From Candidatus Rokuibacteriota bacterium (GTDB lineage Bacteria; Methylomirabilota; Methylomirabilia; Rokubacteriales; CSP1-6): DNA of 64,000 nucleotides. The translations under genes were made by a program, and so were the position numbers. A model generated the notes under the pieces. That model was not told the DNA's origin. It searched no databases and saw only the letters and a list, made by a program, of their open reading frames with translations. Of this stretch, positions 34,469-43,372 are shown piece after piece. How positions within the stretch are numbered: position 1 is the first letter of the stretch; each line of letters begins with the position of its first letter. The DNA lies in NCBI GenBank assembly GCA_016866775.1, contig VGLJ01000014.1:1-64000 (forward strand), written 5' to 3'.

Positions 34469-35625
34469 CCGGCGAACGTCCAGCGCGCGTCGGCGGCGGG
34501 GATCTCGACCTCGGGCAGCTTGAGCTCGCGGCGCACGACGTTCGCGCCGAGGTTGATCGCGACCGCCTTGTAGAACGCGATCCGGCGCGAGAGGCCTTCG
34601 CGGCCGAAGCCGCAGTCGGTCGAGAGCACCAGGCGTTCGAGCGGCACGTACTCGAGCGCCTTGCGGATGAGGCTCGCGACGAACTCCGGCGGCTCGACCG
34701 CCGCCGTCGAGTGGTTCACCACGCCGATCCCGATCTTCTTGTCCGTGCGGTGGCGCTTGAGCAAGGGCAGGTCGCGGCCGTTCGTCGACGCGCACTCCAG
34801 CGTGAGCACATCGGCATTCGTCGCGAGCAGGTAAGGCAGCGAGCGCTCGTACGACGGCCGCTCCCAGTGCAACGGCTGCTGGTTCGGGTTGCCCCAGCAC
34901 GTGTGGAGCCAGATCTCACTCTGCACGCCGGTCATCTCGCGGTTGACGGCTTCGGTGAAGAACTCGAGGTCCTTGTCCGTCGCCGTGCCGTTCGCGCCCG
35001 CGATGTGGTGCTGCGGCTCCTCGATCTGGATCACACGGCAGCCTGCCGCCGCCACCTGCTTCAGCTCCGCGTTGAAGATGTCGGCGAGCGCCAGGATCAG
35101 GTCGCGATCGGACGCATAGTGCTTGTTCACCAGCATCTTCGCGAGCGACTGCGCGGTGATCGCGCCGAACTTCACGGGCCGCGTGGTGAGCCGCTGCGCC
35201 GTCTTGAAGAGCGACGAGTACTCCAGGCCCGCGTTCGCGACGGCCGCACCGACGATCGCCGGCTGGTACGCCTCCATCACCTCGCGCAGAATGTGCCCGG
35301 CGGGGAGCCCCCGCCAGCCGCCGCCCGTCGAGCGATCGACGTGGCCGGTGATCCCGCGCAGCCGCTCGATCACGTAGAAGAACCACGACTTCCCGCCGAC
35401 GGTGAGATCGAAGCGCGAGTCGCCGTCGGTGACGATGTCGAGCCCCGCCATCTCCTGCTCGCGGACGAGGCACGCGACGGCGTCGAGGTACTGCTCGCGG
35501 AAGCGCGAGTCCCCGAGCGCGTCCTTGAAGCCGCGCCCGCGCAGCTCCTCCGTAAACCAGTGTGGCCGCGGATACGACCCGGTGATCGTCGTCGGCAGCA
35601 CGAGCTCGCGCGTGGCGTTCAGCAT
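34465..35625 (-). CDS. Cobalamin-independent methionine synthase (MetE C-terminal)-like protein
   Basis: A 386-residue UroD/MetE-superfamily barrel. It starts 'LPTTITGSYPRP' and carries the zinc ligand positions 'LHTCWGNP' (His, Cys), 'TLECAS' (Glu) and 'STDCGFG' (Cys), which activate a thiol for methyl or alkyl transfer. It lacks the N-terminal half of full MetE (about 750 residues), so it belongs to the short MetE-like group whose substrates include other thiols. It is coupled to the PPOX gene by a 4-base overlap and divergent from the Liv operon. Confidence 0.85.
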   Translation of the reverse strand: MLNATRELVLPTTITGSYPRPHWFTEELRGRGFKDALGDSRFREQYLDAVACLVREQEMAGLDIVTDGDSRFDLTVGGKSWFFYVIERLRGITGHVDRSTGGGWRGLPAGHILREVMEAYQPAIVGAAVANAGLEYSSLFKTAQRLTTRPVKFGAITAQSLAKMLVNKHYASDRDLILALADIFNAELKQVAAAGCRVIQIEEPQHHIAGANGTATDKDLEFFTEAVNREMTGVQSEIWLHTCWGNPNQQPLHWERPSYERSLPYLLATNADVLTLECASTNGRDLPLLKRHRTDKKIGIGVVNHSTAAVEPPEFVASLIRKALEYVPLERLVLSTDCGFGREGLSRRIAFYKAVAINLGANVVRRELKLPEVEIPAADARWTFAG

Positions 35626-35653
35626 GGCGAGATGCTAAAGGACGACCGCTCCG

Positions 35654-35682
35654 TTGACAAACCGGGCGCCAGTCTCTAGTGT
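35654..35682 (+). promoter_or_regulatory. Candidate sigma70-type promoter of the Liv operon
   Basis: TTGACA (35654-35659) is a perfect -35 box; 17 bases later TAGTGT (35677-35682) is a moderate -10 box. Transcription would start about 10 bases upstream of the AGGAGG ribosome site before ATG 35707. Confidence 0.55.
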
Positions 35683-35706
35683 GCGCACACCTTAGGAGGC
35701 GCTCTC

Positions 35707-36894
35707 ATGATGCGTGCCGCGCTTGCTCTCGTCGTCCTCCTCGCGTTCGCCGCCGCCGCGGCCGCCGCGCCGTCCGGACAGCCGATTCGCATCGGCGGGA
35801 CGCTCGCGCTGACCGGCCCCCTCGCGCCGACGGCGTTGCTCCACAAGATCGCCGGCGAGATCTACGTCGAGGAGCTGAACAAGGCCAACGGCCTGCTCGG
35901 ACGGCCGGTCGAGTGGGTGCTGCTCGACGACCAGTCGAAGCCGGAGCTCGCGCGCAGCCTGTACGAGAAGCTGATCACCGTCGACAAGGTCGACCTGATC
36001 ATCGGCCCCTACGCGACCAGCGGCATCCTCGCCGCGATGGGCGTCGCCCAGCGCTACAACAAGGTCTACGTCCACCACTCGTTCGGCATGCCGCACCTCG
36101 CGAAGTACGAGATGCACTTCCCGACGGCGGCGTTCGGCCCGGAGCCGAACAAGACGGTTCCGACGACCGTGTTCGACGCCGTCGCGGCCACGTCGAAGCC
36201 GCCGAAGAGCGTCGCGATCGTCACCAGCAAGTTTCCCTCGGCGCAGTTCCAGTCGAACGGCGCGAAGGAGGTCGCGGAGAAGCGCGGCCTCAAAGTGCCG
36301 CTCTACCTCGAGTACGAGTTCGGCACGCGTGACTGGGGCGCCATCGCCGCGCGCGTGAAGGACGCGAACGCCGATCTTCTCTGGATCGGCGCCCTCGGTC
36401 TCGACGGCAACCAGCTCCTCGAGGCGATGAAGAAGCTCGACTACACGCCCCCGCGCCACTTCCACCTGTTCCCGGCGCCCGGCCCGCTCGTCGCGGCGCC
36501 CGACGGCAAGAACGCGCTGTCCGTCACGGTGTTCGAGGAGCATCCGCCGTTCATGAACAACCCGGGCGCGGCGAAGTTCGTCCCGATCTTCAAGGAGCGT
36601 GCGGCGAAGGCGAACGTGCCGTACACGGCGATCGAGACGCAGGTGGGCGGCTCGTTCGCCGCGTGGCAGGTGCTCGAGGCCGGCGTGACCGCGACCAAGA
36701 GTCTCGACGACAAGGCGATCGGCGCGTGGCTCCGCAAGAACCGCGTCGACACGATCATCGGCAAGCTCCGCTTCGACGGGCCGAACAACTACGGCGACGA
36801 CCTCTTCAAGGTGAAGCAGGTGCAGGACGGCAAGTGGGTCGTCGTGTGGCCCCGCGAGTTCACGGCGCCCGGCGCGCGGCTCCAGCCGCAGTAA
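35707..36894 (+). CDS. Branched-chain amino acid-type ABC transporter substrate-binding protein (LivK-like)
   Basis: A 395-residue periplasmic binding protein. The signal peptide is 'ALALVVLLAFAAAAAAAPSG'. Mature motifs 'IRIGGTLALTGPLAPTA', 'VEWVLLDDQSKPELARSLYEKL' (in parts) and 'DLIIGPYATS' define the Peripla_BP_6/LivJ group. AGGAGG lies 8 bases before ATG 35707. It is first of the LivK-H-MG-F operon. Such systems in soil bacteria often carry aromatic acids, amides or urea rather than leucine, so the ligand is open; the extradiol-type gene at the end of the operon hints at aromatic compounds. Confidence 0.92.
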   Translation: MMRAALALVVLLAFAAAAAAAPSGQPIRIGGTLALTGPLAPTALLHKIAGEIYVEELNKANGLLGRPVEWVLLDDQSKPELARSLYEKLITVDKVDLIIGPYATSGILAAMGVAQRYNKVYVHHSFGMPHLAKYEMHFPTAAFGPEPNKTVPTTVFDAVAATSKPPKSVAIVTSKFPSAQFQSNGAKEVAEKRGLKVPLYLEYEFGTRDWGAIAARVKDANADLLWIGALGLDGNQLLEAMKKLDYTPPRHFHLFPAPGPLVAAPDGKNALSVTVFEEHPPFMNNPGAAKFVPIFKERAAKANVPYTAIETQVGGSFAAWQVLEAGVTATKSLDDKAIGAWLRKNRVDTIIGKLRFDGPNNYGDDLFKVKQVQDGKWVVVWPREFTAPGARLQPQ

Positions 36895-36910
36895 GCGCAG
36901 GATCGCGACG

Positions 36911-37762
36911 ATGCCGAGCGCGACGCTGCTCGGCCAGGCGGTGGTGTCGGGCCTCCTGGCCGGCGGTCTGTACGGCCTGCTCGCCCTCGGCCTGAGCCTT
37001 TCGTGGGGGCTCCTGCGCCTCGTCAACCTGGCGCACTTCGCGCTCGCGCTGCTCGGCGCGTACCTGACGTACCAGCTCGGGACCGCGCTCCACCTGTCGC
37101 CGTGGGTCGCGGCCATCGTGCTCGTCCCCGCGTTCTTCGGGCTCGGCATCGCGCTGCACCTGCTCTTCGCCCGCTTCCGCGTCACCGAGTTCACCTCGCT
37201 GCTCGTGACGTTCGGCATCGCGGTGATCCTCGAGTCGGTCATCCAGTGGTTCTGGACGGCCGACTATCGCCGCTACGAGACGCCGTACGCGAGCGCGTCG
37301 TTCAAGCTCGGCCCGGTGTTCGTCCCGCTGCTCGAGCTCTTCGCGTGCCTGACCGCGGCGACGCTCGCGCTCGCCACCTGGGCGTGGCTGCGCTTCACCT
37401 ACGTCGGCAAGGCCCTGCGCGCCGCCGCCGAGGATCCCGCCATCGCGGGCGCGTTCGGTGTCGATCACCGGCGCCACGCGCTCCTGCTCTCGGGACTGAG
37501 TGCCGCCTACGCGGGCGCGGCCGGCACGTTCATCGCGCTCATCGCCACGCTCGCGCCGTCGCAGATCTGGGCGTGGCTCGGCGTGGTGTTCGCGGTGGTG
37601 ATCATCGGCGGTCTCGGCAACCCGGTCGGCGCGCTCCTCGCGGGGTTCCTCATCGGGATGAGCGAATCGATCACGATGGCGGTCGTCGCGCCCGCGTGGG
37701 CGCCGCTGGTGTCGTTCTCGATCCTGATCGGCCTCCTGATCTTCCGGCCGGAGCGCGTGTGA
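36911..37762 (+). CDS. Branched-chain amino acid-type ABC permease (LivH-like)
   Basis: A 283-residue inner-membrane permease. 'GLLAGGLYGLLALGLSLSWGLLRLVNLAH' (in parts) is the LivH signature, and 'RAAAEDPAIAGAFGVD' forms the ATPase-contact loop. About eight helices. It ends GTGTGA, where the GTG starts the next gene (4-base overlap), so the two permease halves are made together. Confidence 0.93.
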   Translation: MPSATLLGQAVVSGLLAGGLYGLLALGLSLSWGLLRLVNLAHFALALLGAYLTYQLGTALHLSPWVAAIVLVPAFFGLGIALHLLFARFRVTEFTSLLVTFGIAVILESVIQWFWTADYRRYETPYASASFKLGPVFVPLLELFACLTAATLALATWAWLRFTYVGKALRAAAEDPAIAGAFGVDHRRHALLLSGLSAAYAGAAGTFIALIATLAPSQIWAWLGVVFAVVIIGGLGNPVGALLAGFLIGMSESITMAVVAPAWAPLVSFSILIGLLIFRPERV

Positions 37763-39579
37763 CGGAGCGCGTGCGCGTGGTCGTGACGTTGATCGCCGTG
37801 GCGCTCGCGCTCGCGTGCCTGCCGCTCGTGGGCCTGCCCGCCTTCTACGAGTCCTTCCTCTATCTCGTCTTCCACTGGATCGCGCTGGCGACGAGCTGGA
37901 GCATCCTGAGCGGCTACGCCGGCTACTTCAGCTTCGGCCACGGCGCGTTCTTCGGCGCCGGCGTCTACACGACGACCACGCTCGCCGCGGCGTACGACGT
38001 CCCGTTCCTCGTCACGCTGCCCGTCGCGGCGCTCGTGGCCGCGCTGCTGAGCGCGGGCATCGGGGCGGTGGTCTTCCGGGTCAAGCGCCTGCGCGGCGAG
38101 CTGTTCGGCCTGCTCACGCTCGCGATCACGTTCGTGCTCGCGACGATCGTGCTGAACACCAGGCTCGACGGTGGTCCCGGCGTCTACCTGAGCAACGTGC
38201 CGCTCCCGCGTCTCGTCGGCTCGCCGACGGGCACGTTCTATCTGCTGGCGCTCGCGCTGGCGACGGGCACGCTGATCACGGCGTACCTCGTCACGCGCGC
38301 GCGCCTCGGCCTCGGCCTCTACGCCATCCACGACGACGAGGACGTCGCGGAAGTCGAGGGCGTCCCCACGTTCGCGTACAAGCTCATCGCGTTCGCGATC
38401 TCGGCCGGCGTCGCCGGCATCGCGGGCGGCATCTACGCGATGTACGTGAGCTACGTCACCGTGGGCGACACGTTCTCGGTCACCGTGCCGCTCTACGTCG
38501 TGCTCATGAGCGTGCTCGGGGGCGCGCGCCACTGGCTCGGGCCCGCGGTGGGCGCGGCGCTCATCACGGCGTCGCTCTACACGTTCACGAGCGGACAGCA
38601 GGCGATCCTCGGCCGCGCGATCGTCGCCTTCGTCCTCGTGCTCGTGATCCTGCTGTTGCCGGCGGGCGTCGTGGCGACCGTGCTGGGGTGGCGGCGGAGG
38701 CGCGCAGATGTCTCGGCAGCGAGCGCGACGGGGGGCGCGGAGGCGCGGGGTGGGTCAAGCGGCGACTGGAGGACACGAGGCCGCGAAGCGGCCTCGCAAT
38801 CCGAGTTCGGAGCCGCGGACCCACCCCGCGCCTCCGCGCCCCCCGTCGCGCTCCAGTGCGAAGACGTGTGGCGAGCGTTCGGCGGCATCCAGGCGCTGCG
38901 CGGCGTGAGCCTGCGCGTCGAGCCGGGAGAGATCGTCGGGCTCGTCGGGCCCAACGGGTCCGGGAAGACCACGCTGATCAACGTCATCAGCGGTCACTAC
39001 ACGCTCGATCGCGGGCGGATCACGCTCGGCGGCGACGACCTCGCGGCGCGCCCGGCGCACGAGATCGCCGGCCTCGGGATCTCGCGGACGTATCAGATCC
39101 CGCGGCCGTTCGCGCAGCTCACCGCGCTCGACAACGTCGCGGTCGCCGCGACGTTCGGCGCCGCCCGCTGCGCGCTGGGCGAGGCGCGCGACGAAGCGTG
39201 GCACTGGCTCGAGTTCACCGGGCTCGCGCGGCGGGCGTCGGCCCTGCCGCACGAGCTCAACCTGCACGAGCGCAAGTTCCTCGAGCTCGCGCGCGCGCTC
39301 GCCGGCCGTCCGCGCGTGATCCTGCTGGACGAAGTGCTGTCCGGTCTCACGCCGGCGGAGATCGCGAGCGCGATCACGCTGGTGCGCGAGATCCGCGCCC
39401 GCGGCGTCGCGATCCTCTTCGTCGAGCATCTGATGCGCGCGGTGCTGGAGCTCTCGGACCGCGTGGTCGTGCTCAACGAGGGCGAGGTGATCGCCGAAGG
39501 CGCGCCGCGCGAGGCGATGCGCGCGCCGCGCGTGATCGACGTCTACCTCGGCAAGACGCAGGCGCACGTCGTTGCTTGA
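37759..39579 (+). CDS. Fused LivM permease-LivG ATPase of a branched-chain amino acid-type ABC transporter
   Basis: One 606-residue frame from GTG 37759. Residues about 1-315 are LivM ('GYAGYFSFGHGAFFGAGVY', 'MSVLGGARHWLGPAVGA'). About 315-365 is a low-complexity linker of Ala, Gly, Ser and Arg. From about 366 it is LivG: Walker A 'GPNGSGKTT', 'LHERKFLELARAL' in place of a strict signature LSGGQ, Walker B 'VILLDEVLSGLTP' and switch His in 'FVEHLM'. The signature change to 'LNLHERKF' is usual for LivG. LivM and LivG are normally separate genes; the linker is encoded exactly by the inverted-repeat element at 38721-38853. The protein could work as a fusion. Confidence 0.85.
   Translation: MTERVRVVVTLIAVALALACLPLVGLPAFYESFLYLVFHWIALATSWSILSGYAGYFSFGHGAFFGAGVYTTTTLAAAYDVPFLVTLPVAALVAALLSAGIGAVVFRVKRLRGELFGLLTLAITFVLATIVLNTRLDGGPGVYLSNVPLPRLVGSPTGTFYLLALALATGTLITAYLVTRARLGLGLYAIHDDEDVAEVEGVPTFAYKLIAFAISAGVAGIAGGIYAMYVSYVTVGDTFSVTVPLYVVLMSVLGGARHWLGPAVGAALITASLYTFTSGQQAILGRAIVAFVLVLVILLLPAGVVATVLGWRRRRADVSAASATGGAEARGGSSGDWRTRGREAASQSEFGAADPPRASAPPVALQCEDVWRAFGGIQALRGVSLRVEPGEIVGLVGPNGSGKTTLINVISGHYTLDRGRITLGGDDLAARPAHEIAGLGISRTYQIPRPFAQLTALDNVAVAATFGAARCALGEARDEAWHWLEFTGLARRASALPHELNLHERKFLELARALAGRPRVILLDEVLSGLTPAEIASAITLVREIRARGVAILFVEHLMRAVLELSDRVVVLNEGEVIAEGAPREAMRAPRVIDVYLGKTQAHVVA
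38721..38853. repeat. 133-bp palindromic element with perfect 36-bp inverted repeats inside the livMG fusion
   Basis: Left arm 38721-38756 and right arm 38818-38853 are perfect reverse complements (36 of 36). Inside is a further perfect 9-bp stem with a 3-base loop (38776-38796). On the minus strand the inner part runs AACTCGGA (38800-38807), stem with TTC loop, then TCC...AGTCGCCGC, the same order as family A elements. It encodes the LivM-LivG linker in frame. Confidence 0.85.
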
Positions 39580-40282
39580 GGTCCGCGAGCTCTCCATCGC
39601 GTACGGCGGCGCCCCCGCGGTGTGGGACGTCTCGCTCGACGTCGGCGCCGGCGAGCTGGTCGCCGTCATCGGGCCGAACGGGGCGGGGAAGAGCACGCTC
39701 GTCAACACGATCGCCGGCCTTCACCGTCCGCGCGCCGGAGTGATACGCTGCGCCGGCGTGGAGCTGGGCGCGCTGCCGTCGCACCGCGTGTGCCGGCACG
39801 GGATCGCGCTGGTCCCCGAGGGCCGCCGGCTCTTCACGCGGATGACGGTCGAGGAGAATCTCGAGATCGGCTGTTATCGCGACGAGGCGCGGGCGGAGCG
39901 GGCGGCGGGCCTGGAGCGGGTGTACGGCCTGTTCCCCATCCTGCGCGAGCGACGGCGGCAGCTCGCGGGATCGCTCTCGGGCGGCCAGCAGCAGATGGTG
40001 GCGATCGGCCGTGCGATGATGGCGCGGCCACGCCTGCTCCTGCTGGACGAGCCGTCGCTGGGGCTGGCGCCGGCGGTGGTCGACGCGATGTTCGCGATCA
40101 TTCGCGCGATCCACGACGAAGGGGTGGCGATCCTGCTCGTGGAGCAGAATGTGATCCGCGCGCTGGACATCGCCAACCGGGCCTACGTCCTGGAGGAGGG
40201 CCGGATCGTCGCGGGCGGCGCGCCGGACGCGCTGCGGCGCGAGTCCCGCATCCGGGAGGCGTATCTTGGAGTCGCGAATTAA
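39572..40282 (+). CDS. Branched-chain amino acid-type ABC transporter ATPase (LivF-like)
   Basis: A 236-residue ATPase. Walker A 'GPNGAGKSTL', signature 'LSGGQQQMVAIGRAM', Walker B 'RLLLLDEPSLGLAP', H-loop region 'LLVEQNV' (Gln/Asn in place of the usual His pattern, normal for LivF). The 'PEGRRLFTRMTVEENLEIG' stretch is LivF-typical. The start is a TTG at 39572 that overlaps the end of the LivMG frame by eight bases. It completes the importer with two ATPase domains (LivG fused, LivF free). Confidence 0.93.
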   Translation: MLEVRELSIAYGGAPAVWDVSLDVGAGELVAVIGPNGAGKSTLVNTIAGLHRPRAGVIRCAGVELGALPSHRVCRHGIALVPEGRRLFTRMTVEENLEIGCYRDEARAERAAGLERVYGLFPILRERRRQLAGSLSGGQQQMVAIGRAMMARPRLLLLDEPSLGLAPAVVDAMFAIIRAIHDEGVAILLVEQNVIRALDIANRAYVLEEGRIVAGGAPDALRRESRIREAYLGVAN

Positions 40283-40293
40283 AGGAGGCTGAC

Positions 40294-41238
40294 ATGCCGG
40301 TGATCAAGGTGCGAGACCTCGCGTTCGGGCGGCTGCGCTCGCCCGATCTGGACGCCCAGGAAGAATTCCTGACCCACTTCGGCTTGATCCGCGCGGCGCG
40401 CACGCCCACCGCGCTCTACATGCGCGGCACGGATCCGCGCCACCACCTCCACGTCACCGAGAAGGGCGACCCGAAGGTGATCGGCCTCGCGTACCTCGCG
40501 GCGAGCGAGGAGGATCTGCACAAGCTCGCGAAGGTGCCCGGCGCCTCGCCGGTGGAGAAGATCGACGAGCCCGGCGGCGGGCAGCGCGTGCGGCTGCGTG
40601 AGCCGAACGGCCTGCAGGTCGAGGTCGTGTACGGCATCGAGGGCCTGCCGCCCATTCCCGTCCAGCGTCAGGAGATGAATACCGGGCGCGAGCCGCTGCG
40701 GCGCCGCGAGCCCATGCGCCTGCCGAAGTCGCCGGCGCCGATCAAGCGGATCGGCCACGGGGTCATCGCCACGCCGGACGTGAAGGGCACCGTGCGGTGG
40801 TTCCGCGAGACGCTCGGCATGATCTGCTCCGACGACGTCTACGCCGGCACGAAGGAGAACCTGATCGGCTCGTTCAACCGCGTGGACTGCGGTGACGAGT
40901 ACGTCGACCATCACGTCCTGTTCGCCGTCCACAACGAGCGTGGCGGCCTCAACCACATGTCGTTCGAGGTGCCGGACGTCGACGCGGTGTTCGCGGACCA
41001 CGAGTACATCGCGCGCCTCGGCAAGTACGAGCACATGTGGGGCGTCGGCCGCCACCTGCTCGGCAGCCAGGTCTACGACTACTGGTGCGATCCGTGGGGC
41101 CGCGTGCACGAGCGCTGGGCGGACACCGATCGCCTCAACGCGCGCACGCCGGGCACGCTCCTCTCCGCCGAGGAGGCGCTCATCAGCCAGTGGGGCGAGG
41201 ATCCGCCGGAGAAGTTCATCAAACATGTGAGCGTGTAA
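40294..41238 (+). CDS. VOC-superfamily protein, type I extradiol dioxygenase-like
   Basis: A 314-residue two-module VOC protein. The N-terminal module (about 1-115) lacks metal ligands. The C-terminal module (about 145-300) has 'RIGHGVIATPD', 'LNHMSFEVPD' and 'RVHERWADTD', giving the His, His, Glu iron site of BphC-type 2,3-dihydroxybiphenyl dioxygenases. It probably cleaves a catechol-like ring. AAAGGAGG before ATG 40294 is a perfect ribosome site. It follows LivF by 11 bases, so the Liv system may import an aromatic compound or its precursor (inference). Confidence 0.85.
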   Translation: MPVIKVRDLAFGRLRSPDLDAQEEFLTHFGLIRAARTPTALYMRGTDPRHHLHVTEKGDPKVIGLAYLAASEEDLHKLAKVPGASPVEKIDEPGGGQRVRLREPNGLQVEVVYGIEGLPPIPVQRQEMNTGREPLRRREPMRLPKSPAPIKRIGHGVIATPDVKGTVRWFRETLGMICSDDVYAGTKENLIGSFNRVDCGDEYVDHHVLFAVHNERGGLNHMSFEVPDVDAVFADHEYIARLGKYEHMWGVGRHLLGSQVYDYWCDPWGRVHERWADTDRLNARTPGTLLSAEEALISQWGEDPPEKFIKHVSV

Positions 41239-41345
41239 CTCGGAGGGGGGCTTCGCCCCCCTTCCGACGGTCGTCGCACGCCTGACGGCGTGCTCCTCCC
41301 CGCCTCCCCCCAGGAAGGATTGCGCCGGCGGAGCCGGCGCTCGGA
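41237..41345 (+). repeat. Three-hairpin palindromic repeat, family A, copy 2
   Basis: The element starts AACTCGGA at the stop codon of the extradiol-type gene. Its stems are at 41240-41267, 41276-41293 (loop TGAC) and 41322-41340 (GCGCCGGC, loop GGA). It is nearly identical to copy 1 outside stems and loops, and stem 3 differs by a paired base change. A likely transcription or mRNA end structure for the Liv operon. Confidence 0.75.
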
Positions 41346-41372
41346 CAGCGCGTGTCGACAACGGAGGGTTGC

Positions 41373-43061
41373 GTGACAGATCAGAGTTGGCGCGCACGCG
41401 CTGGTACGCATTTCGAGATCGACAAGCGGCCAGTCACTGCCGCGCGGGGGATGGTCGTCACCAATCATCCGCTGGCGTCGGCGGCGGGCGCCGAGATGCT
41501 CGCGGGCGGGGGCAACGCGGTCGACGCGGCGGTGGCCGCCCTGTTCACGCTCACCGTCGTCGAGCCGATGATGGTCGGCGTCTTCGGCGCCGGGCACGCG
41601 CAGATCGTGATCCCCGGCCGCGCGCACACGGTCATCGACGGCTACACGACCGCGCCCGCCGCCGCGCGGGCCGACATGTACCGTCCAGTTTCGGAGACGT
41701 GGCCCGACTACCTGGAAGTGGAAGGCCGGGAGAACACCGTCGGGCTCCGGGCCGTCGGCGTGCCCGGCACGCTCGCCGCGTGGTGCGAGATGCTCGCGCG
41801 CTTCGGGACGCTCGATCTCGCGACGGTGACGGCGCCCGCGATCCGGCACGCCGAGCACGGCTTCCAGGTCACGGGCTATCTCAGCGAGTGCATCGCGGAG
41901 ACGGCCGCCGATCTCGCGCGTTTCCCCGACAGCGCGCGCGTCTTCCTGCCCGGTGGCGCGCCGCTCAAGAAGGGTGATCGGCTGGTGCAGGCCGATTACG
42001 CGGTGACGCTCCGAACGATCGCGGCCGAAGGCGCGACGGCGTTGTACGGCGGCCCGCTCGGCCGCCGCGTGGTCGAGCACATGGCGCGCGCGGGCGGCCT
42101 CATCACGCTCGACGATCTCGCCGCGTACCGCACCGTCGAGCGCGTGCCGGTGCGCGGGACGTATCGCGGGTTCGAGATCGCGGGCTGCCCGCCGCCGACG
42201 GGCGGTGGCATCCACTTGATCCAGATGTTGAACGTGCTCGAAGGCTTCGACGTCGCCGGGCTCGGGTACGGCACGGCGGACGGCATCCACCTGCTCGCGG
42301 AAGCGATGAAGATCGCGTTCGCGGATCGCAACGCCGCCACCGGCGATCCGACGTTCGTCGACGTGCCCGTCGCGCGGCTCATCGCGAAGGACTACGCGGC
42401 CGCGCGGCGCGCGGGCATCGACATGGGCAAGGCCGCGACGTATCGCGCGGGTGTGGCTGCTGGGGCGCCCCACACCACGCATCTGACCGTCGCCGACGCC
42501 GACGGCGTCGTGGTCGCCGCGACGCAGACGATCAACAACCTCTTCGGCTCCAAGGCGATGGCGCCGGGCACGGGGATGCTGCTCAACAACACGATGGCGC
42601 TCTTCGATCCGCATCCGGGCCACACGCTGTCCGCGGCGCCGGGCAAGCGGATGACGAGCTCGATGGCGCCGACGATCGTGCTGCGCGGCGGGCGGCCGGT
42701 GTGGGCGCTCGGCCTGCCGGGCGGCGTGCGGATCTTCACGTCGGTGTTCCAGGCGCTCGTCAACCTGATCGATCACGGCATGGCGCTGCAGGAGGCCGTC
42801 GAGGCGCCGCGCGTGTGGACGCAGGGGCAGGAGCTCGAGGTCGAGACGGCGGTGCCGGACGCGATCCGCGCAGGGCTCGCCGCGCGCGGGCATCGGGTGG
42901 TCGCGCTGCCGCACGTCGCCGGTGGCATGGGCGCGATCGCGTTCGAGGCCGACGGCACGCTCACCGGAGCGTCCTGCTGGCGGGCCGACGGCACCCCGAT
43001 CGGCATCGGCGGCGGCTACGCGCGCGAGGGCATCCGTTTCTGGCCGGACGCCCGACGCTGA
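41373..43061 (+). CDS. Gamma-glutamyltransferase family protein
   Basis: A 562-residue N-terminal-nucleophile hydrolase. The N-terminal half has 'MVVTNHPLASAAGAEMLAGGGNAVDAA' (in parts); the self-cleavage and catalytic Thr lies in 'APHTTHLTVADADG', and 'NNTMALFDP' and 'KRMTSSMAPTIV' bind the gamma-glutamyl group. GTG 41373 is chosen for the GGAGGG site six bases upstream; an in-frame GTG at 41352 is also possible. I see no obvious signal peptide, so it may be cytoplasmic and act on gamma-glutamyl intermediates or as an acylase-like enzyme. Confidence 0.9.
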   Translation: MTDQSWRARAGTHFEIDKRPVTAARGMVVTNHPLASAAGAEMLAGGGNAVDAAVAALFTLTVVEPMMVGVFGAGHAQIVIPGRAHTVIDGYTTAPAAARADMYRPVSETWPDYLEVEGRENTVGLRAVGVPGTLAAWCEMLARFGTLDLATVTAPAIRHAEHGFQVTGYLSECIAETAADLARFPDSARVFLPGGAPLKKGDRLVQADYAVTLRTIAAEGATALYGGPLGRRVVEHMARAGGLITLDDLAAYRTVERVPVRGTYRGFEIAGCPPPTGGGIHLIQMLNVLEGFDVAGLGYGTADGIHLLAEAMKIAFADRNAATGDPTFVDVPVARLIAKDYAAARRAGIDMGKAATYRAGVAAGAPHTTHLTVADADGVVVAATQTINNLFGSKAMAPGTGMLLNNTMALFDPHPGHTLSAAPGKRMTSSMAPTIVLRGGRPVWALGLPGGVRIFTSVFQALVNLIDHGMALQEAVEAPRVWTQGQELEVETAVPDAIRAGLAARGHRVVALPHVAGGMGAIAFEADGTLTGASCWRADGTPIGIGGGYAREGIRFWPDARR

Positions 43062-43097
43062 GCGCGTAAAGGCCACGCGAGCCGTGCCCGGTGACGA

Positions 43098-43331
43098 CTA
43101 GCCCTTCAGCTCCTGGAGGACCGTCGCGCGGTCGAACCCCGCGGCGACGAGCTGACGCACGATCAGTCCCACGTGCTTTTTCGTCAGATCCTGTGGCCCG
43201 TGGCCGGGGAGCGTGATCTTGATGCCATGCCCGTCGAACTGGCGGTGGCTCGTCTTCTTGCCCGGCGCTTCGACGAACCCGTGGCTCAGTAACCAGCGCT
43301 CCATCGTGCGACGCGTGACTTCACCGCCCAT
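43098..43331 (-). CDS. HicA-like mRNA interferase-fold protein, no partner seen
   Basis: A 77-residue protein with the dsRBD-like HicA/YcfA pattern: 'WLLSHGFVEAPGKKTSHRQF', where the His in 'SHRQF' is the catalytic position, then 'IKITLPGH' and 'LIVRQLVAAGFD'. HicA toxins cleave mRNA and are normally encoded next to a HicB antitoxin; none is adjacent here, as the flanking genes are GGT and a cupin. It may be a solitary relic or a housekeeping variant. The start may be ATG 43331. Confidence 0.6.
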   Translation of the reverse strand: MGGEVTRRTMERWLLSHGFVEAPGKKTSHRQFDGHGIKITLPGHGPQDLTKKHVGLIVRQLVAAGFDRATVLQELKG

Positions 43332-43372
43332 GTCGGCGTCGTCGTAGTATCACGCCATCTCCAGGAGGCCAC

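Noticed and set aside
36911-37762. True branched-chain amino acid specificity for the Liv system
   Set aside because: The family is used for many ligands; the sequence alone does not fix the substrate, so no gene symbol was given.
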